From the NCBI GenBank assembly GCA_964463655.1, contig CAYXDG010000041.1, positions 1 through 31,101 of the forward strand: a DNA stretch of 31,101 nt. Direction: 5' to 3'. Numbering within the stretch: the stretch's first letter is position 1; every line of letters begins with the position of its first letter. The notes under the pieces are model-generated. The model did not search any database. It saw only the letters and a list, made by a program, of their open reading frames with translations, and was not told the DNA's origin. The position numbers were made by a program, and so were the translations under genes. Shown one piece after another: positions 16,309-24,162 of the stretch. The DNA is from Halothece sp964463655. Lineage in GTDB: Bacteria; Cyanobacteriota; Cyanobacteriia; Cyanobacteriales; Rubidibacteraceae.

Positions 16309-16779
16309 ATGAAACCGATTCAAACTCTGCTCACAGTCCTCCTCGCAGTTACAGTGTTATTAACAGGCTGTTCTGCCTCTAGTCAAGCTCAAAGTCCAGA
16401 CACTCAACCGACTCCTTCCCCAGCTAAGGAAACCGAAACTGAAGAACAAGCCAACACTGAGGGAGAAGTCCACACCGTTCTGATGGGGTCAGATAGCGGA
16501 GAACTGATTTATGTTCCCGAAACCCTAGAGATTGAACCAGGAGACACTGTAAAATGGGTGATGAATAAAGTCCCCCCTCACAATGTTATCTTTGAAGGTG
16601 ATCGCCTCCCCAACGCTAATAAAGCGCTGGCAAAAGAAATTTCTCACCAGAAACTCTTATCTAGTCCAGGTGCAGCCTATAAAACCACATTTAGTGAAGA
16701 TTTGCCATCAGGAGTTTATCCTTACTATTGTCAGCCTCACCGTGCAGCAGGCATGGTTGGGGAAATTATAATTCAATAA
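16309..16779 (+). CDS. petE: Plastocyanin with lipoprotein-type signal peptide
   Basis: Type-1 copper electron carrier between cytochrome b6f and photosystem I. Residues 54-156 are a complete plastocyanin: VKW, KVPPHNVIF with Cu ligand H91, and YYCQPHRAAGM with C141, H144 and M149. R145 next to the ligand, which in cyanobacteria helps docking, is kept. The N-terminus differs from ordinary lumenal plastocyanin: the hydrophobic stretch ends in LLTG-C21, a good lipobox, followed by a 32-residue Ser/Pro/Glu-rich linker. Processing by lipoprotein signal peptidase would give a lipid-anchored protein. It is a single gene, 95 bp before chlD, with an inverted repeat between. A soluble-plastocyanin paralogue may exist elsewhere. 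The cupredoxin assignment is firm; the membrane anchor is predicted. Confidence 0.9.
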   Translation: MKPIQTLLTVLLAVTVLLTGCSASSQAQSPDTQPTPSPAKETETEEQANTEGEVHTVLMGSDSGELIYVPETLEIEPGDTVKWVMNKVPPHNVIFEGDRLPNANKALAKEISHQKLLSSPGAAYKTTFSEDLPSGVYPYYCQPHRAAGMVGEIIIQ

Positions 16780-16790
16780 AATAATAGTGG

Positions 16791-16820
16791 GTTGGGGCGA
16801 TCGCGCGATCGACCCCCAAC
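16791..16820. repeat. Inverted repeat containing HIP1, plastocyanin-chlD spacer
   Basis: GTTGGGG and CCCCAAC arms with inner CGATCG copies fold into a GC-rich stem with one bulge around a CG centre. It lies just past the plastocyanin stop codon. There is no following T-run, so it may be a transcript-stabilising or weak termination hairpin. Confidence 0.5.
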
Positions 16821-16874
16821 ATTAAAGAGAAATTGCTTTGACCAAACTAGGGGAAATTTGTCAAAATAAGGAAT

Positions 16875-18944
16875 ATGACTACTCCAACCTTTTCTCCAAT
16901 CAACCTTAATTTTCCCCTGACAGCCGTTGTCGGACAAGAAGCGATTAAACTTGCTCTGCTTTTCGGTGCTGTTGATCCGAAACTCGGCGGGATTGCGATC
17001 TCTGGCAAACGTGGAACGGCAAAATCGGTGATGGCGCGGGCTATCCATTCTCTATTACCTCCCATTGAAATTGTTAAAGACTCGATCGCCAACTGTGATC
17101 CGAAAAACCCCGACGAGTGGGATGACGAAACCTTTAATCAGTATGGCGACACGACAGAAATTCCCACAGCAGTCATTCGCGCTCCCTTTGTCCAGATTCC
17201 TCTTGGTGTGACAGAAGACCGTTTACTTGGCTCTGTGGATGTGGAAAAATCCGTTCAGGAAGGAAAGACCATCTTTCAACCTGGACTGCTTGCTAAAGCC
17301 CATCGGGGAGTTCTTTACATTGATGAAATTAATCTCCTTGATGACCAAATTGCTAATCAGTTATTATCAGTCCTAACCGAAGGACGCAATATTATTGAGC
17401 GAGAGGGGATTAGTTTTCAGCATCCCTGTGAACCGCTGCTCATTGCGACTTACAACCCAGAAGAGAAACCTCTGAGAGAACATTTACTAGACCGCATTGC
17501 GATTACCCTCTCAGCAGATGGGGTGTTAGCCTTAGACCAGCGTGTGCAAGCAGTGGAACAAGCAATTAGTTATGCGAACTCCCAGACCGCGTTTTTAGAC
17601 CAGTATGAGGAAGATTTAGAAGGACTCCGCACGGACGTTATCTTAGCACGAGAATGGCTAAAGGAAGTCGCGATCGCGCCCGAACAGATTAATTATCTCG
17701 TAGAAGAAGCGGTGCGCGGTGTTGTTCAAGGACATCGAGCCGAATTATTTGCGGTGAGAGTCGCGAAAGCAGCAGCCGCCCTTGATGGACGCAATCAAGT
17801 CACAGGAGATGATTTACGTCGCGCAGTGGAATTGGTGATTGTTCCGCGATCAACGGTTATTCAAAGTCCCCCAGAAGAACAACAACCCCCACCTCCTCCC
17901 CCTGAAAAAAATCAGGAAGATCAGGAAAATCAACAACCGCCAGAGGGAGAAAACACTCCAGAAGCAGAAGAAAAACCTCCTGAAGATCAACAAGAAGATT
18001 CCTCTCAAGAGGATAATAGCGAAGAAAATGAGGAACAAGAAGCGCCCAAAATTCCAGAAGAGTTTGTTTTCGATGCAGAAGGAGTCATCATGGACCCGAC
18101 GGTTCTTTATTTCTCCCAGATGGCGAAACAACAGGGAACATCAGGCAGTCGCGGGGTGATTTTCTCTGATGAACGAGGGCGCTACGTTAAACCCATGCTT
18201 CCCAAAGGGAAAGTCAAACGCATCGCCGTGGATGCGACTTTACGCGCAGCAGCGCCTTATCAGAAAGCGCGGAGACTGCGACAGCCACACCGTAAAGTAA
18301 TTGTAGAACAAACCGATATGCGATCGAAGCGCTTAGCCAGAAAAGCGGGTGCATTGGTGGTCTTTGTGGTGGATGCGTCTGGATCAATGGCCTTAAACCG
18401 AATGCAATCGGCAAAAGGTGCGGTGTTACAGTTGCTAACAGAAGCCTATGAAAATCGCGACCAAGTAGCGTTAATTCCCTTCAGAGGGGAGCAAGCAGAG
18501 GTGTTATTACCCCCGACTCGTTCAATTTCAATGGCGCGGAATCGCCTCGAAAAATTGCCTTGTGGCGGTGGTTCTCCCTTGGCGCATGGACTCACCCAAG
18601 CGGTTCATGTCGGGATGAATGCTCAAAGTTCTGGTGATACTGGTCAAGTGATTCTGGTGGCGATCACCGATGGACGCGGAAATATTCCCTTAGCGCGATC
18701 GCTGGGTGAACCGTTATCTGATGATGAAAAGCCGAATATTAAAGAGGAATTGTTAGAAATTGCGGGAAAAATTCGCGCCGTTGGAGTAAAATTGCTGGTG
18801 ATTGATACGGAAAATAAATTTGTTTCCACTGGCTTCGCCAAAGAGTTAGCCAAGGCAGCAGGAGGGAACTATTATCATCTTCCGAAAGCAACAGATAGCG
18901 CGATCGCAGGAATGGCAAAACAGGCAATTTCTGATCTGAAATAA
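16875..18944 (+). CDS. chlD: Magnesium chelatase subunit ChlD
   Basis: AAA+ platform subunit of Mg-chelatase (ChlH-ChlI-ChlD), which inserts Mg2+ into protoporphyrin IX to start chlorophyll synthesis. 689 residues, the normal cyanobacterial size. The N-terminal ChlI-like AAA+ domain (1-330) has the degenerate Walker A GKRGTAKS (44-51) and VLYIDEINLLDDQ. A Pro/Glu/Gln-rich acidic linker follows (about 335-395). The C-terminal von Willebrand A domain has the MIDAS sequence DASGSM from D500 and later ITDGRGN. ATG preceded by AAGGAA. The aminopeptidase start follows the stop by 2 bp, so the two are probably translated from one mRNA. Identification is secure. Confidence 0.96.
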   Translation: MTTPTFSPINLNFPLTAVVGQEAIKLALLFGAVDPKLGGIAISGKRGTAKSVMARAIHSLLPPIEIVKDSIANCDPKNPDEWDDETFNQYGDTTEIPTAVIRAPFVQIPLGVTEDRLLGSVDVEKSVQEGKTIFQPGLLAKAHRGVLYIDEINLLDDQIANQLLSVLTEGRNIIEREGISFQHPCEPLLIATYNPEEKPLREHLLDRIAITLSADGVLALDQRVQAVEQAISYANSQTAFLDQYEEDLEGLRTDVILAREWLKEVAIAPEQINYLVEEAVRGVVQGHRAELFAVRVAKAAAALDGRNQVTGDDLRRAVELVIVPRSTVIQSPPEEQQPPPPPPEKNQEDQENQQPPEGENTPEAEEKPPEDQQEDSSQEDNSEENEEQEAPKIPEEFVFDAEGVIMDPTVLYFSQMAKQQGTSGSRGVIFSDERGRYVKPMLPKGKVKRIAVDATLRAAAPYQKARRLRQPHRKVIVEQTDMRSKRLARKAGALVVFVVDASGSMALNRMQSAKGAVLQLLTEAYENRDQVALIPFRGEQAEVLLPPTRSISMARNRLEKLPCGGGSPLAHGLTQAVHVGMNAQSSGDTGQVILVAITDGRGNIPLARSLGEPLSDDEKPNIKEELLEIAGKIRAVGVKLLVIDTENKFVSTGFAKELAKAAGGNYYHLPKATDSAIAGMAKQAISDLK

Positions 18945-18946
18945 TC

Positions 18947-20302
18947 ATGACAAAAACTACCTTAAAACAACGTCGTCAAAACCTAGCAACCCTCTTTCAA
19001 GAAACAGTTTTATTCTGGTCTGGCTGTGCGCCTTCTCGCAACTTCCCAGCGAATACTTTTCATTTTCGCGCGAGTAGTCATTTCCTTTATTTTGCAGGGT
19101 TAAATCTTGAAAATGCTGTCATGGCTTTGGACAATGGAAAACTCACCCTCTTCATGGATAACCCTTCTCCAGAAAGCATCTTATGGGGAGGGGAAAAACC
19201 CAGTCGTGATGACATTGCCGAGATGATTGGCGCAGAGATAGCTTATCCTTTGTCAGAGTTAGAAACCCATCCTGAAGCAACAACGATCAAGCATCAAAAC
19301 CCAACTATCTATCAACAACAATGTCACTGTTTACAGCGAAACATTCCTCAACCGTCCCAAGCACAGGGAAAAGACTTAGACTTGATACAAGCAATCATTC
19401 AACTGAGATTATCTCACGATGAAAGCGCGATCGCAGAAATTCGTCAAGCAGCCAGTGTTTCTGTTGAAGCCCACAAAGCAGGGATGAAAGCAGCACAACC
19501 CAGAAAAACAGAAGCAGAAGTTCGCGCAGCAATGGAAAGTGTGATCATTGCTCATAACCAAACCTGCGCTTATGGTAGCATTGTCACGGTACATGGGGAA
19601 GTGTTACACAATGAAAACTATTCCCACACAATCCAAGCAGGAGACTTAATTCTAGCTGATGTGGGCGCAGAAAGCCAGACAGGATGGGCTTCTGATATTA
19701 CCCGCACTTATCCGGTGAGCGGTCAGTTTTCCCCCACACAGCGCGATATTTATGATTTAGTCTTATCCGCTCATGATGCTTGTATTGAAGCCGTTGCCCC
19801 TAGGGTAGAATACAAAGACATCCATTGGAAAGCAGCAACAATTATTGCGGAAGGATTAGTCAATTTAGGGATTTTACAAGGAAAGATTTCTGATATACTT
19901 GCTCAAGATGTGCAAGCATTGTTTTTCCCTCATGGGGTTGGACATTTATTAGGGTTAGATGTTCATGACATGGAAGACTTGGGAGACTTAGCGGGATACG
20001 CAGTCGGAAGGCAACGCAGTCAACGATTTGGCTTAAGCAATCTTCGGCTCGATCGCCCTTTACAAAAAGGAATGACCGTCACCATTGAACCGGGATTCTA
20101 TCAAGTTCCAGCCCTTTTAAGCAACCCGCAAACTCAAGAAAAATATCGGGACATGATAAATTGGGAGCGACTGGCGCAATTTTCTGACGTGCGAGGAATC
20201 CGCATTGAAGACGATGTGTTAGTCACCGAGGAAGGATCAGAAGTGTTGACCGCTTCTCTTCCTTGTCAGCGCGATTGCGTTGAAGCCTTAACAAAAAGTT
20301 AG
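18947..20302 (+). CDS. M24B Xaa-Pro aminopeptidase
   Basis: Di-metal (Mn2+ type) aminopeptidase P that removes N-terminal residues preceding proline. 451 residues with the aminopeptidase-P N-terminal domain (FHFRASSHFLYFAGL) and the pita-bread catalytic domain. Metal ligands are D238 (LADVGAE), D250 (SDITRTYP), H333 (PHGVGHLLGLDVHD), E381 (TIEPGFY) and E421 (GIRIEDDVLV); all five are kept. Cytoplasmic, no signal peptide. The ATG lies 2 bp after the chlD stop and has no separate Shine-Dalgarno, suggesting translational coupling to chlD. Confidence 0.92.
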   Translation: MTKTTLKQRRQNLATLFQETVLFWSGCAPSRNFPANTFHFRASSHFLYFAGLNLENAVMALDNGKLTLFMDNPSPESILWGGEKPSRDDIAEMIGAEIAYPLSELETHPEATTIKHQNPTIYQQQCHCLQRNIPQPSQAQGKDLDLIQAIIQLRLSHDESAIAEIRQAASVSVEAHKAGMKAAQPRKTEAEVRAAMESVIIAHNQTCAYGSIVTVHGEVLHNENYSHTIQAGDLILADVGAESQTGWASDITRTYPVSGQFSPTQRDIYDLVLSAHDACIEAVAPRVEYKDIHWKAATIIAEGLVNLGILQGKISDILAQDVQALFFPHGVGHLLGLDVHDMEDLGDLAGYAVGRQRSQRFGLSNLRLDRPLQKGMTVTIEPGFYQVPALLSNPQTQEKYRDMINWERLAQFSDVRGIRIEDDVLVTEEGSEVLTASLPCQRDCVEALTKS

Positions 20303-20373
20303 AAATCCTCAGTGATAAAATTAAGACTGTTAAACTTATTCATTGACCGTCAAACTCGGAAACTTTATTTATT

Positions 20374-20736
20374 ATGAAAACTGCTTTAATTGTTGAAGAT
20401 AGCCAAACCGATCGCAATTTTTTTACCAGCTATTTACAAAAAGCTGGGTTTTCTGTAACGGCTGTTTCCAGCGTTGAAGAAGCAGAAGAAAAAGTCAAAA
20501 GCAATAAACCAAATTTAGTCATTCTGGATGTAATTTTACCAGGACAAAGTGGCTTTGAATTGTGTCGAGAATTAAAGTCTCAAGAAGAAACTAAAAATAT
20601 TCCCATTATTATCTGTTCGACCAAAGAAACGGATGTTGACAAAATGTGGGGAGATATGCTAGGGGCGAATGCGTATCTAGTCAAACCCGTTGATCCCGAA
20701 GAATTTGTCAACACGGCGAAAAAATTCGCAGGTTAA
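20374..20736 (+). CDS. Single-domain CheY/PilH-like response regulator
   Basis: 120-residue receiver without an output domain, so it acts by protein contacts. The acidic pair E8-D9, phospho-acceptor D52 (VILDV), S82/T83 (ICSTKE) and K104 (YLVKPV) are all present, so phosphorylation is expected. The sequence, with GQSGFELCRELK and MWGDMLGANAYLVKPV, looks like the cyanobacterial PilH/PixH/TaxP2-type regulators that work with phototaxis or pilus systems. No CheA-like kinase lies beside it. Independent gene between the aminopeptidase and purE. Confidence 0.88.
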   Translation: MKTALIVEDSQTDRNFFTSYLQKAGFSVTAVSSVEEAEEKVKSNKPNLVILDVILPGQSGFELCRELKSQEETKNIPIIICSTKETDVDKMWGDMLGANAYLVKPVDPEEFVNTAKKFAG

Positions 20737-20740
20737 ATAA

Positions 20741-20775
20741 TTAGTCATTAGTCATTGGTCATGGGTCATTAGGTA
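20741..20775. repeat. Heptamer tandem repeat (STRR)
   Basis: Five successive 7-bp units on the theme TTAGTCA: two exact copies, then TTGGTCA, TGGGTCA and TTAGGTA. They are followed by degenerate ACAAAGGACAAAGTACAAATG-like filler up to the purE start. This is the short tandemly repeated repetitive class known from cyanobacteria. Confidence 0.75.
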
Positions 20776-20793
20776 ACAAAGGACAAAGTACAA

Positions 20794-21324
20794 ATGTCAA
20801 AAAAAACGCCCTTAATCGGAATTATTATGGGGAGTGATTCCGATTTGCCAGTGATGGAAGGCGCGATCAGGCAATGTGAAGCGTTTTCTGTTCCCCATGA
20901 AGTGGCGATCGTATCAGCCCACCGCACACCCGATCGCATGGCAACCTATGGAAAAACCGCCAGAGAACGAGGATTAAAAGTGATTATTGCGGGCGCTGGT
21001 GGGGCGGCTCATTTGCCTGGCATGGTCGCATCTTTAACCACATTACCCGTCATTGGTGTTCCTATCAAGACCCGCAGTTTACAAGGGGTTGACTCCCTTT
21101 ATTCGATCGTGCAAATGCCAGGGGGGATTCCTGTAGCAACCGTTGCGATTAATAATGCTAAAAATGCTGGATTATTAGCTATCCAAATCTTGAGTATTGC
21201 TGATGCTGAAGTAGCGAACAAACTGGAAGCATATCGTCAAGAATTAGCAGCATCAGTTGAAGCAAAACAAAGCAAACTAGAAAGAATTGGTTATCAGGAA
21301 TATCTCAAAAGTAGGGAGATTTAA
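20794..21324 (+). CDS. purE: 5-(carboxyamino)imidazole ribonucleotide mutase
   Basis: Class I PurE, which moves the carboxylate of N5-CAIR to C4 in de novo purine synthesis. 176 residues with the phosphate-binding GSDSD (13-17), SAHRTPDRM (41-49) carrying the catalytic-type H43, and GAGGAAHLPGM followed by PVIGVPI. Length and motifs are standard for bacterial octameric PurE. The purK partner is not in the window. Confidence 0.95.
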   Translation: MSKKTPLIGIIMGSDSDLPVMEGAIRQCEAFSVPHEVAIVSAHRTPDRMATYGKTARERGLKVIIAGAGGAAHLPGMVASLTTLPVIGVPIKTRSLQGVDSLYSIVQMPGGIPVATVAINNAKNAGLLAIQILSIADAEVANKLEAYRQELAASVEAKQSKLERIGYQEYLKSREI

Positions 21325-21485
21325 ACATACCTGAGGAAGAATTGTCATCCCTGCTACGAGCGAACAGCCCTCATTTGTTAAAATAGAAAAAACTCAATCA
21401 ACGTAGAGGAATCTAGTCTTTAAAACTAAAGACTGCTTCCTGAATAACCATAAAACTGACACAACGTAAAGGTCAGACATAGCTG
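21325..21485. promoter_or_regulatory. proV leader with perfect inverted repeat
   Basis: A 161-bp spacer upstream of proV. AGTCTTTA (21415-21422) and TAAAGACT (21427-21434) are perfect arms around the loop AAAC. Two near-identical decamers, AACGTAGAGG (21400) and AACGTAAAGG (21463), flank it. An AT-rich TAAAAT at about 21379 may be a -10. The repeat could be an operator or a 5' UTR hairpin of the osmoprotectant transporter. Confidence 0.4.
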
Positions 21486-22760
21486 ATGAATACCGATCAA
21501 AATATGAATGAAAAAGCAAATCCCTCTCCCGCAAAAATTAGAGTAGAAAGTCTCGTCAAAATTTTCGGCAATAGTCCCCGTGAAGGCTTAAAACTATTGC
21601 GAGAAGGACATGATAGAGATTCAATCCTCGAAAAAACGGGGAATGTGGTTGGCGTTGGGGGAGTTTCGTTTGACATTAAAGAAGGGGAACTCTTCGTGAT
21701 TATGGGTTTATCTGGGTCGGGAAAATCCACCCTGATTCGCTGTCTTAATCGTCTCATTGAACCCACAAGCGGACAAGTGATTGTAGATGATGAAGATGTC
21801 GCTCATGTTGACTTGCAACGCTTACGAGAAGTCCGACGGACAAAAATGGCAATGGTGTTTCAAAAATTTGCTCTCTTCCCTCACCTCACCGTTGCTGAAA
21901 ATACTGAGTACGGTTTGAAAGTGCGAGGGGTAGATCGTCAGCAGGGTCGGAAAAAAGCCCTAGAAACCCTTGAAATTGTTGGTTTGCACAAATGGGCCGA
22001 TCGCTATCCCTCAGAATTAAGCGGGGGGATGCAGCAACGGGTGGGATTAGCTCGCGCCTTAGCCACAGACCCTGATATCCTGTTGATGGACGAAGCATTT
22101 GGCGCACTTGACCCCCTGATTAGACGGGATATGCAAGCAGAGTTAATGCGCTTGCAAGACGAGTTACACAAAACGATCGTGTTTATTTCTCATGATATCC
22201 ACGAAGCCCTCAAAATCGGCGATCGCGTCGCAGTGATGAAAGACGGTTACTTTGTGCAAGTGGGAACGCCAGAAGAGCTAGTCACTAACCCTGCTGACAA
22301 TTATATCCGTGACTTTATGATGGATGTCAATCGCGCCCAAGTGCTGAAAACAGGGTCAATCACCCGCAAAACCATTCCGTTTATCCTTGGACGTGGGTCG
22401 GTTAAGTCAGCATTAGAACAAATGCAACGACATCAACGAGAGGAAATGTATGTGGTGAATCGAGGCAATTCTCCCATTGGTGTCGTCACGACTAAGGGGT
22501 TAACACAAGCACTAGAAGAGGGAACGGAAGACATCAAAGAAGTCATGGAAACCGACTTTCCGAAAGTACAAGCTAGCACCACCATTGAAGAAGTCGCCCA
22601 TCTGTGTCAACAAGACCTTCCTCTTGCCATTATTGACGATAAAGGGGAATTTAAAGGCGTTGTGGAACACTCCGACATTCTGGCAAGTATCGGACGCTTG
22701 AAAGAAGTTGACGGTGATACAGCAGAAGCAGCCAGCCAACCTGAGAAAATCGTCGCTTAA
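21486..22760 (+). CDS. proV: Betaine/proline-type ABC transporter ATPase with CBS domains
   Basis: ATP-binding subunit of an osmoprotectant importer (ProU/OpuA type), probably for glycine betaine or related quaternary amines. 424 residues: the family N-terminal extension with VKIFG (24-28), Walker A GLSGSGKST (74-82), signature LSGGMQQ (178-184), Walker B LLMDEAF (199-205) and SHD switch. Two CBS domains (about 285-405; PIGVVTT and FKGVVEHSDIL mark the repeats) in this family sense ionic strength or nucleotides and gate transport. ATG at 21486. The permease gene follows 75 bp later. The exact substrate is not proven by sequence. Confidence 0.92.
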   Translation: MNTDQNMNEKANPSPAKIRVESLVKIFGNSPREGLKLLREGHDRDSILEKTGNVVGVGGVSFDIKEGELFVIMGLSGSGKSTLIRCLNRLIEPTSGQVIVDDEDVAHVDLQRLREVRRTKMAMVFQKFALFPHLTVAENTEYGLKVRGVDRQQGRKKALETLEIVGLHKWADRYPSELSGGMQQRVGLARALATDPDILLMDEAFGALDPLIRRDMQAELMRLQDELHKTIVFISHDIHEALKIGDRVAVMKDGYFVQVGTPEELVTNPADNYIRDFMMDVNRAQVLKTGSITRKTIPFILGRGSVKSALEQMQRHQREEMYVVNRGNSPIGVVTTKGLTQALEEGTEDIKEVMETDFPKVQASTTIEEVAHLCQQDLPLAIIDDKGEFKGVVEHSDILASIGRLKEVDGDTAEAASQPEKIVA

Positions 22761-22835
22761 AGCTCTCAATTCGATCGCCCCCCCCTTGGGAGAGATGAAA
22801 GGGGGAAAACAAATAACCAATAACAAATAACAACT
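22761..22835. repeat. proV-proW spacer with C-run/G-run hairpin
   Basis: An eight-C run at about 22779-22786 can pair with GGGGG at about 22801-22805, followed by AACAAATAACC-type degenerate repeats up to the permease ATG. It might lower proW expression relative to proV; this is only a structural observation. Confidence 0.4.
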
Positions 22836-23771
22836 ATGCTAGACCCATTCCAAGAGACAATTTGGCCCCTTGGGGATCAAATAGAAACCATTATCAACTT
22901 TGTTGTCGATAACTTCCGCTTTATTTTCAATGACTGGATTGGTCAACCCGTGGGAGTTGTATTAAGAGGCATTCAAACCTTTTTTGTTAATATTCCCCCT
23001 GTTATCTTTCTCGTTGTCCTTTTTGGTCTTGCTTGGCAGGTCGCTAACCGCAATATTGCCATTCTGAGCCTTGTTGCCATGACCGTTGTCGGTTTAATCG
23101 GCGCTTGGGAAGAATCCATGATTACCCTTGCTTTGGTGATTACTGCGGTTTTCTTCTGTGTCATTATGGGTATTCCCTTGGGGGTTGCAGCAGCCCGCAG
23201 CGATCGCTTTGCCAGCATCATTCGTCCCGTTTTAGACACGATGCAAACCCTTCCTGCCTTCGTTTACCTCGTTCCCGTGGTGATGCTATTTGGGACAGGA
23301 GAAGTGCCTGGGGTGATTGTCACGTTTGTCTTTGCCGTTCCCCCATTAATTCGTTTAACCAATATTGGCATTCGCGGTGTCCCAGAAGACGTGGTGGAAG
23401 CCTCTAGAGCTTTTGGCGCTACCCCCCAACAAGTGCTGCTACAGACGCAAGTTCCCCTCGCTATGCCCACAATTTTAGCAGGGGTTAATCAATCTCTGAT
23501 GTTGGCACTCTCAATGGTGGTTATCGCCTCCCTGATTGCAGTGGAAGGCTTAGGACAAATGGTAAACCGAGGCATCGGTCGTTTAGATGTGGGTTTAGCT
23601 GCGGTTGGCGGTGTTGGTATTGTCTTACTCGCCATCACGCTCGATCGCATTACCCAAGCTGTTGGCGATACTTCTAAAGGACGCTTACACTGGAAACAAC
23701 GCGGGCCGATCGGGTTTGTGCTGAATTTCTTCCGTGAAAAAGAAACCCAAGAAGCTCCACAGCGATCGTAA
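22836..23771 (+). CDS. proW: Betaine/proline-type ABC transporter permease
   Basis: Inner-membrane permease subunit of the importer whose ATPase is encoded just upstream. 311 residues with an N-terminal amphipathic part (typical ProW, about 50 residues) and roughly six to seven hydrophobic helices. The cytoplasmic EAA loop reads VVEASRAFGATPQQVL followed by QVPLAMPTILAGVNQ, matching BPD_transp_1 proteins of the ProW/OpuAB class. The substrate-binding protein is neither fused here (the C-terminus ends shortly after the last helix) nor encoded next to it; a terminator follows at once. A separate ProX-like protein must be supplied from elsewhere if the transporter works in the usual way. Confidence 0.93.
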   Translation: MLDPFQETIWPLGDQIETIINFVVDNFRFIFNDWIGQPVGVVLRGIQTFFVNIPPVIFLVVLFGLAWQVANRNIAILSLVAMTVVGLIGAWEESMITLALVITAVFFCVIMGIPLGVAAARSDRFASIIRPVLDTMQTLPAFVYLVPVVMLFGTGEVPGVIVTFVFAVPPLIRLTNIGIRGVPEDVVEASRAFGATPQQVLLQTQVPLAMPTILAGVNQSLMLALSMVVIASLIAVEGLGQMVNRGIGRLDVGLAAVGGVGIVLLAITLDRITQAVGDTSKGRLHWKQRGPIGFVLNFFREKETQEAPQRS

Positions 23772-23794
23772 TTTCTTTTTGTATCTTTCATCTG

Positions 23795-23824
23795 AATGGG
23801 GTCGGTTCGCCGATCCCATTTTTT
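23795..23824 (+). terminator. Rho-independent terminator after proW
   Basis: A stem of ATGGGGTCGG (23796-23805) with CCGATCCCAT (23810-23819), containing one G-U pair, closes a TTCG tetraloop and runs into six T residues. It starts 24 bp after the proW stop and clearly ends the proV-proW transcript. Confidence 0.92.
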
Positions 23825-23836
23825 AATGGCACGAAT

Positions 23837-23862
23837 GTAGAGACATTTCAGGAACGTTTCTA
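23837..23862. repeat. Decayed copy of the GTAGAGACGTT palindrome
   Basis: GTAGAGACATTTCAGG and the AACGTTTCTA that follows read as a mutated version of the palindrome at 3790-3813 (same AGAGAC and GGAAC blocks). Its right end reaches the stop codon of the small gene on the minus strand. Confidence 0.45.
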
Positions 23863-24078
23863 AATGATTAATTGTTCGTAAGAGGCTTCTAAATCTTGCC
23901 AAAGCCCACGCACCTTTTCATAGGCTTCTTGAGGAGACATTTTTCCAGCCGTCTCCAAATTGGCAATGTAACTGATCGATTGGGCAAATTCTTGTAAATT
24001 GGCGTTAAAGACCAGATTTTCGGGCTTCATCACACCATGATAAGAAGCGTAAGGATAGAGATATTGATGGAGTTTCAT
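23860..24078 (-). CDS. Small conserved cyanobacterial protein (DUF7219-like)
   Basis: 72-residue soluble protein with the pattern YLYPYASYHGVMKPENLVFN, ANLQEFAQ and YIANLETAGKMSPQEAY. This matches my recollection of a small family widespread in cyanobacteria (DUF7219) of unknown function. ATG start at 24078; stop TAG. No signal or membrane segment; mostly helical. It is divergent from the hybrid kinase with only 84 bp between them, so it may share the Pho-box-like control region. Confidence 0.7.
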   Translation of the reverse strand: MKLHQYLYPYASYHGVMKPENLVFNANLQEFAQSISYIANLETAGKMSPQEAYEKVRGLWQDLEASYEQLII

Positions 24079-24090
24079 AATTAAATCTTT

Positions 24091-24120
24091 TTTAACTTAA
24101 CCTTAACCATATTTTAACTT
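24091..24120 (+). promoter_or_regulatory. Pho-box-like triple direct repeat
   Basis: Three octamers fitting the cyanobacterial SphR/PhoB consensus PyTTAAPyPy(T/A) sit at exact 11-bp steps: TTTAACTT (24091), CTTAACCA (24102) and TTTAACTT (24113), each separated by 3 bp. This is the arrangement described for Synechocystis phosphate-regulated promoters. The orientation points to the hybrid kinase gene (ATG 24163), but the small divergent gene could also be a target. AT-rich DNA makes single matches cheap; the triple phase is the evidence. Confidence 0.6.
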
Positions 24121-24134
24121 AATTCATCTCAAGC

Positions 24135-24157
24135 AACCTTTAACGTTGCTAAAGGTT
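24135..24157 (+). promoter_or_regulatory. Hairpin covering the Shine-Dalgarno of the hybrid kinase
   Basis: AACCTTTA (24135-24142) and TAAAGGTT (24150-24157) form a perfect 8-bp stem with a 7-nt loop. The right arm includes AAAGG, the only Shine-Dalgarno-like sequence before the ATG at 24163, so folding would hide the ribosome site. A DNA-operator reading is equally open. Confidence 0.45.
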
Positions 24158-24162
24158 AAGTT

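Noticed and set aside
17839..18159. Frames on both strands within chlD
   Set aside because: They are low-complexity shadows of the Pro/Glu/Gln-rich linker of ChlD.
20343..20371. TTGACC...TATTTA promoter before the CheY-like gene
   Set aside because: The -10 would end 2 bp before the ATG, leaving no room for a leader; treated as chance in AT-rich DNA.
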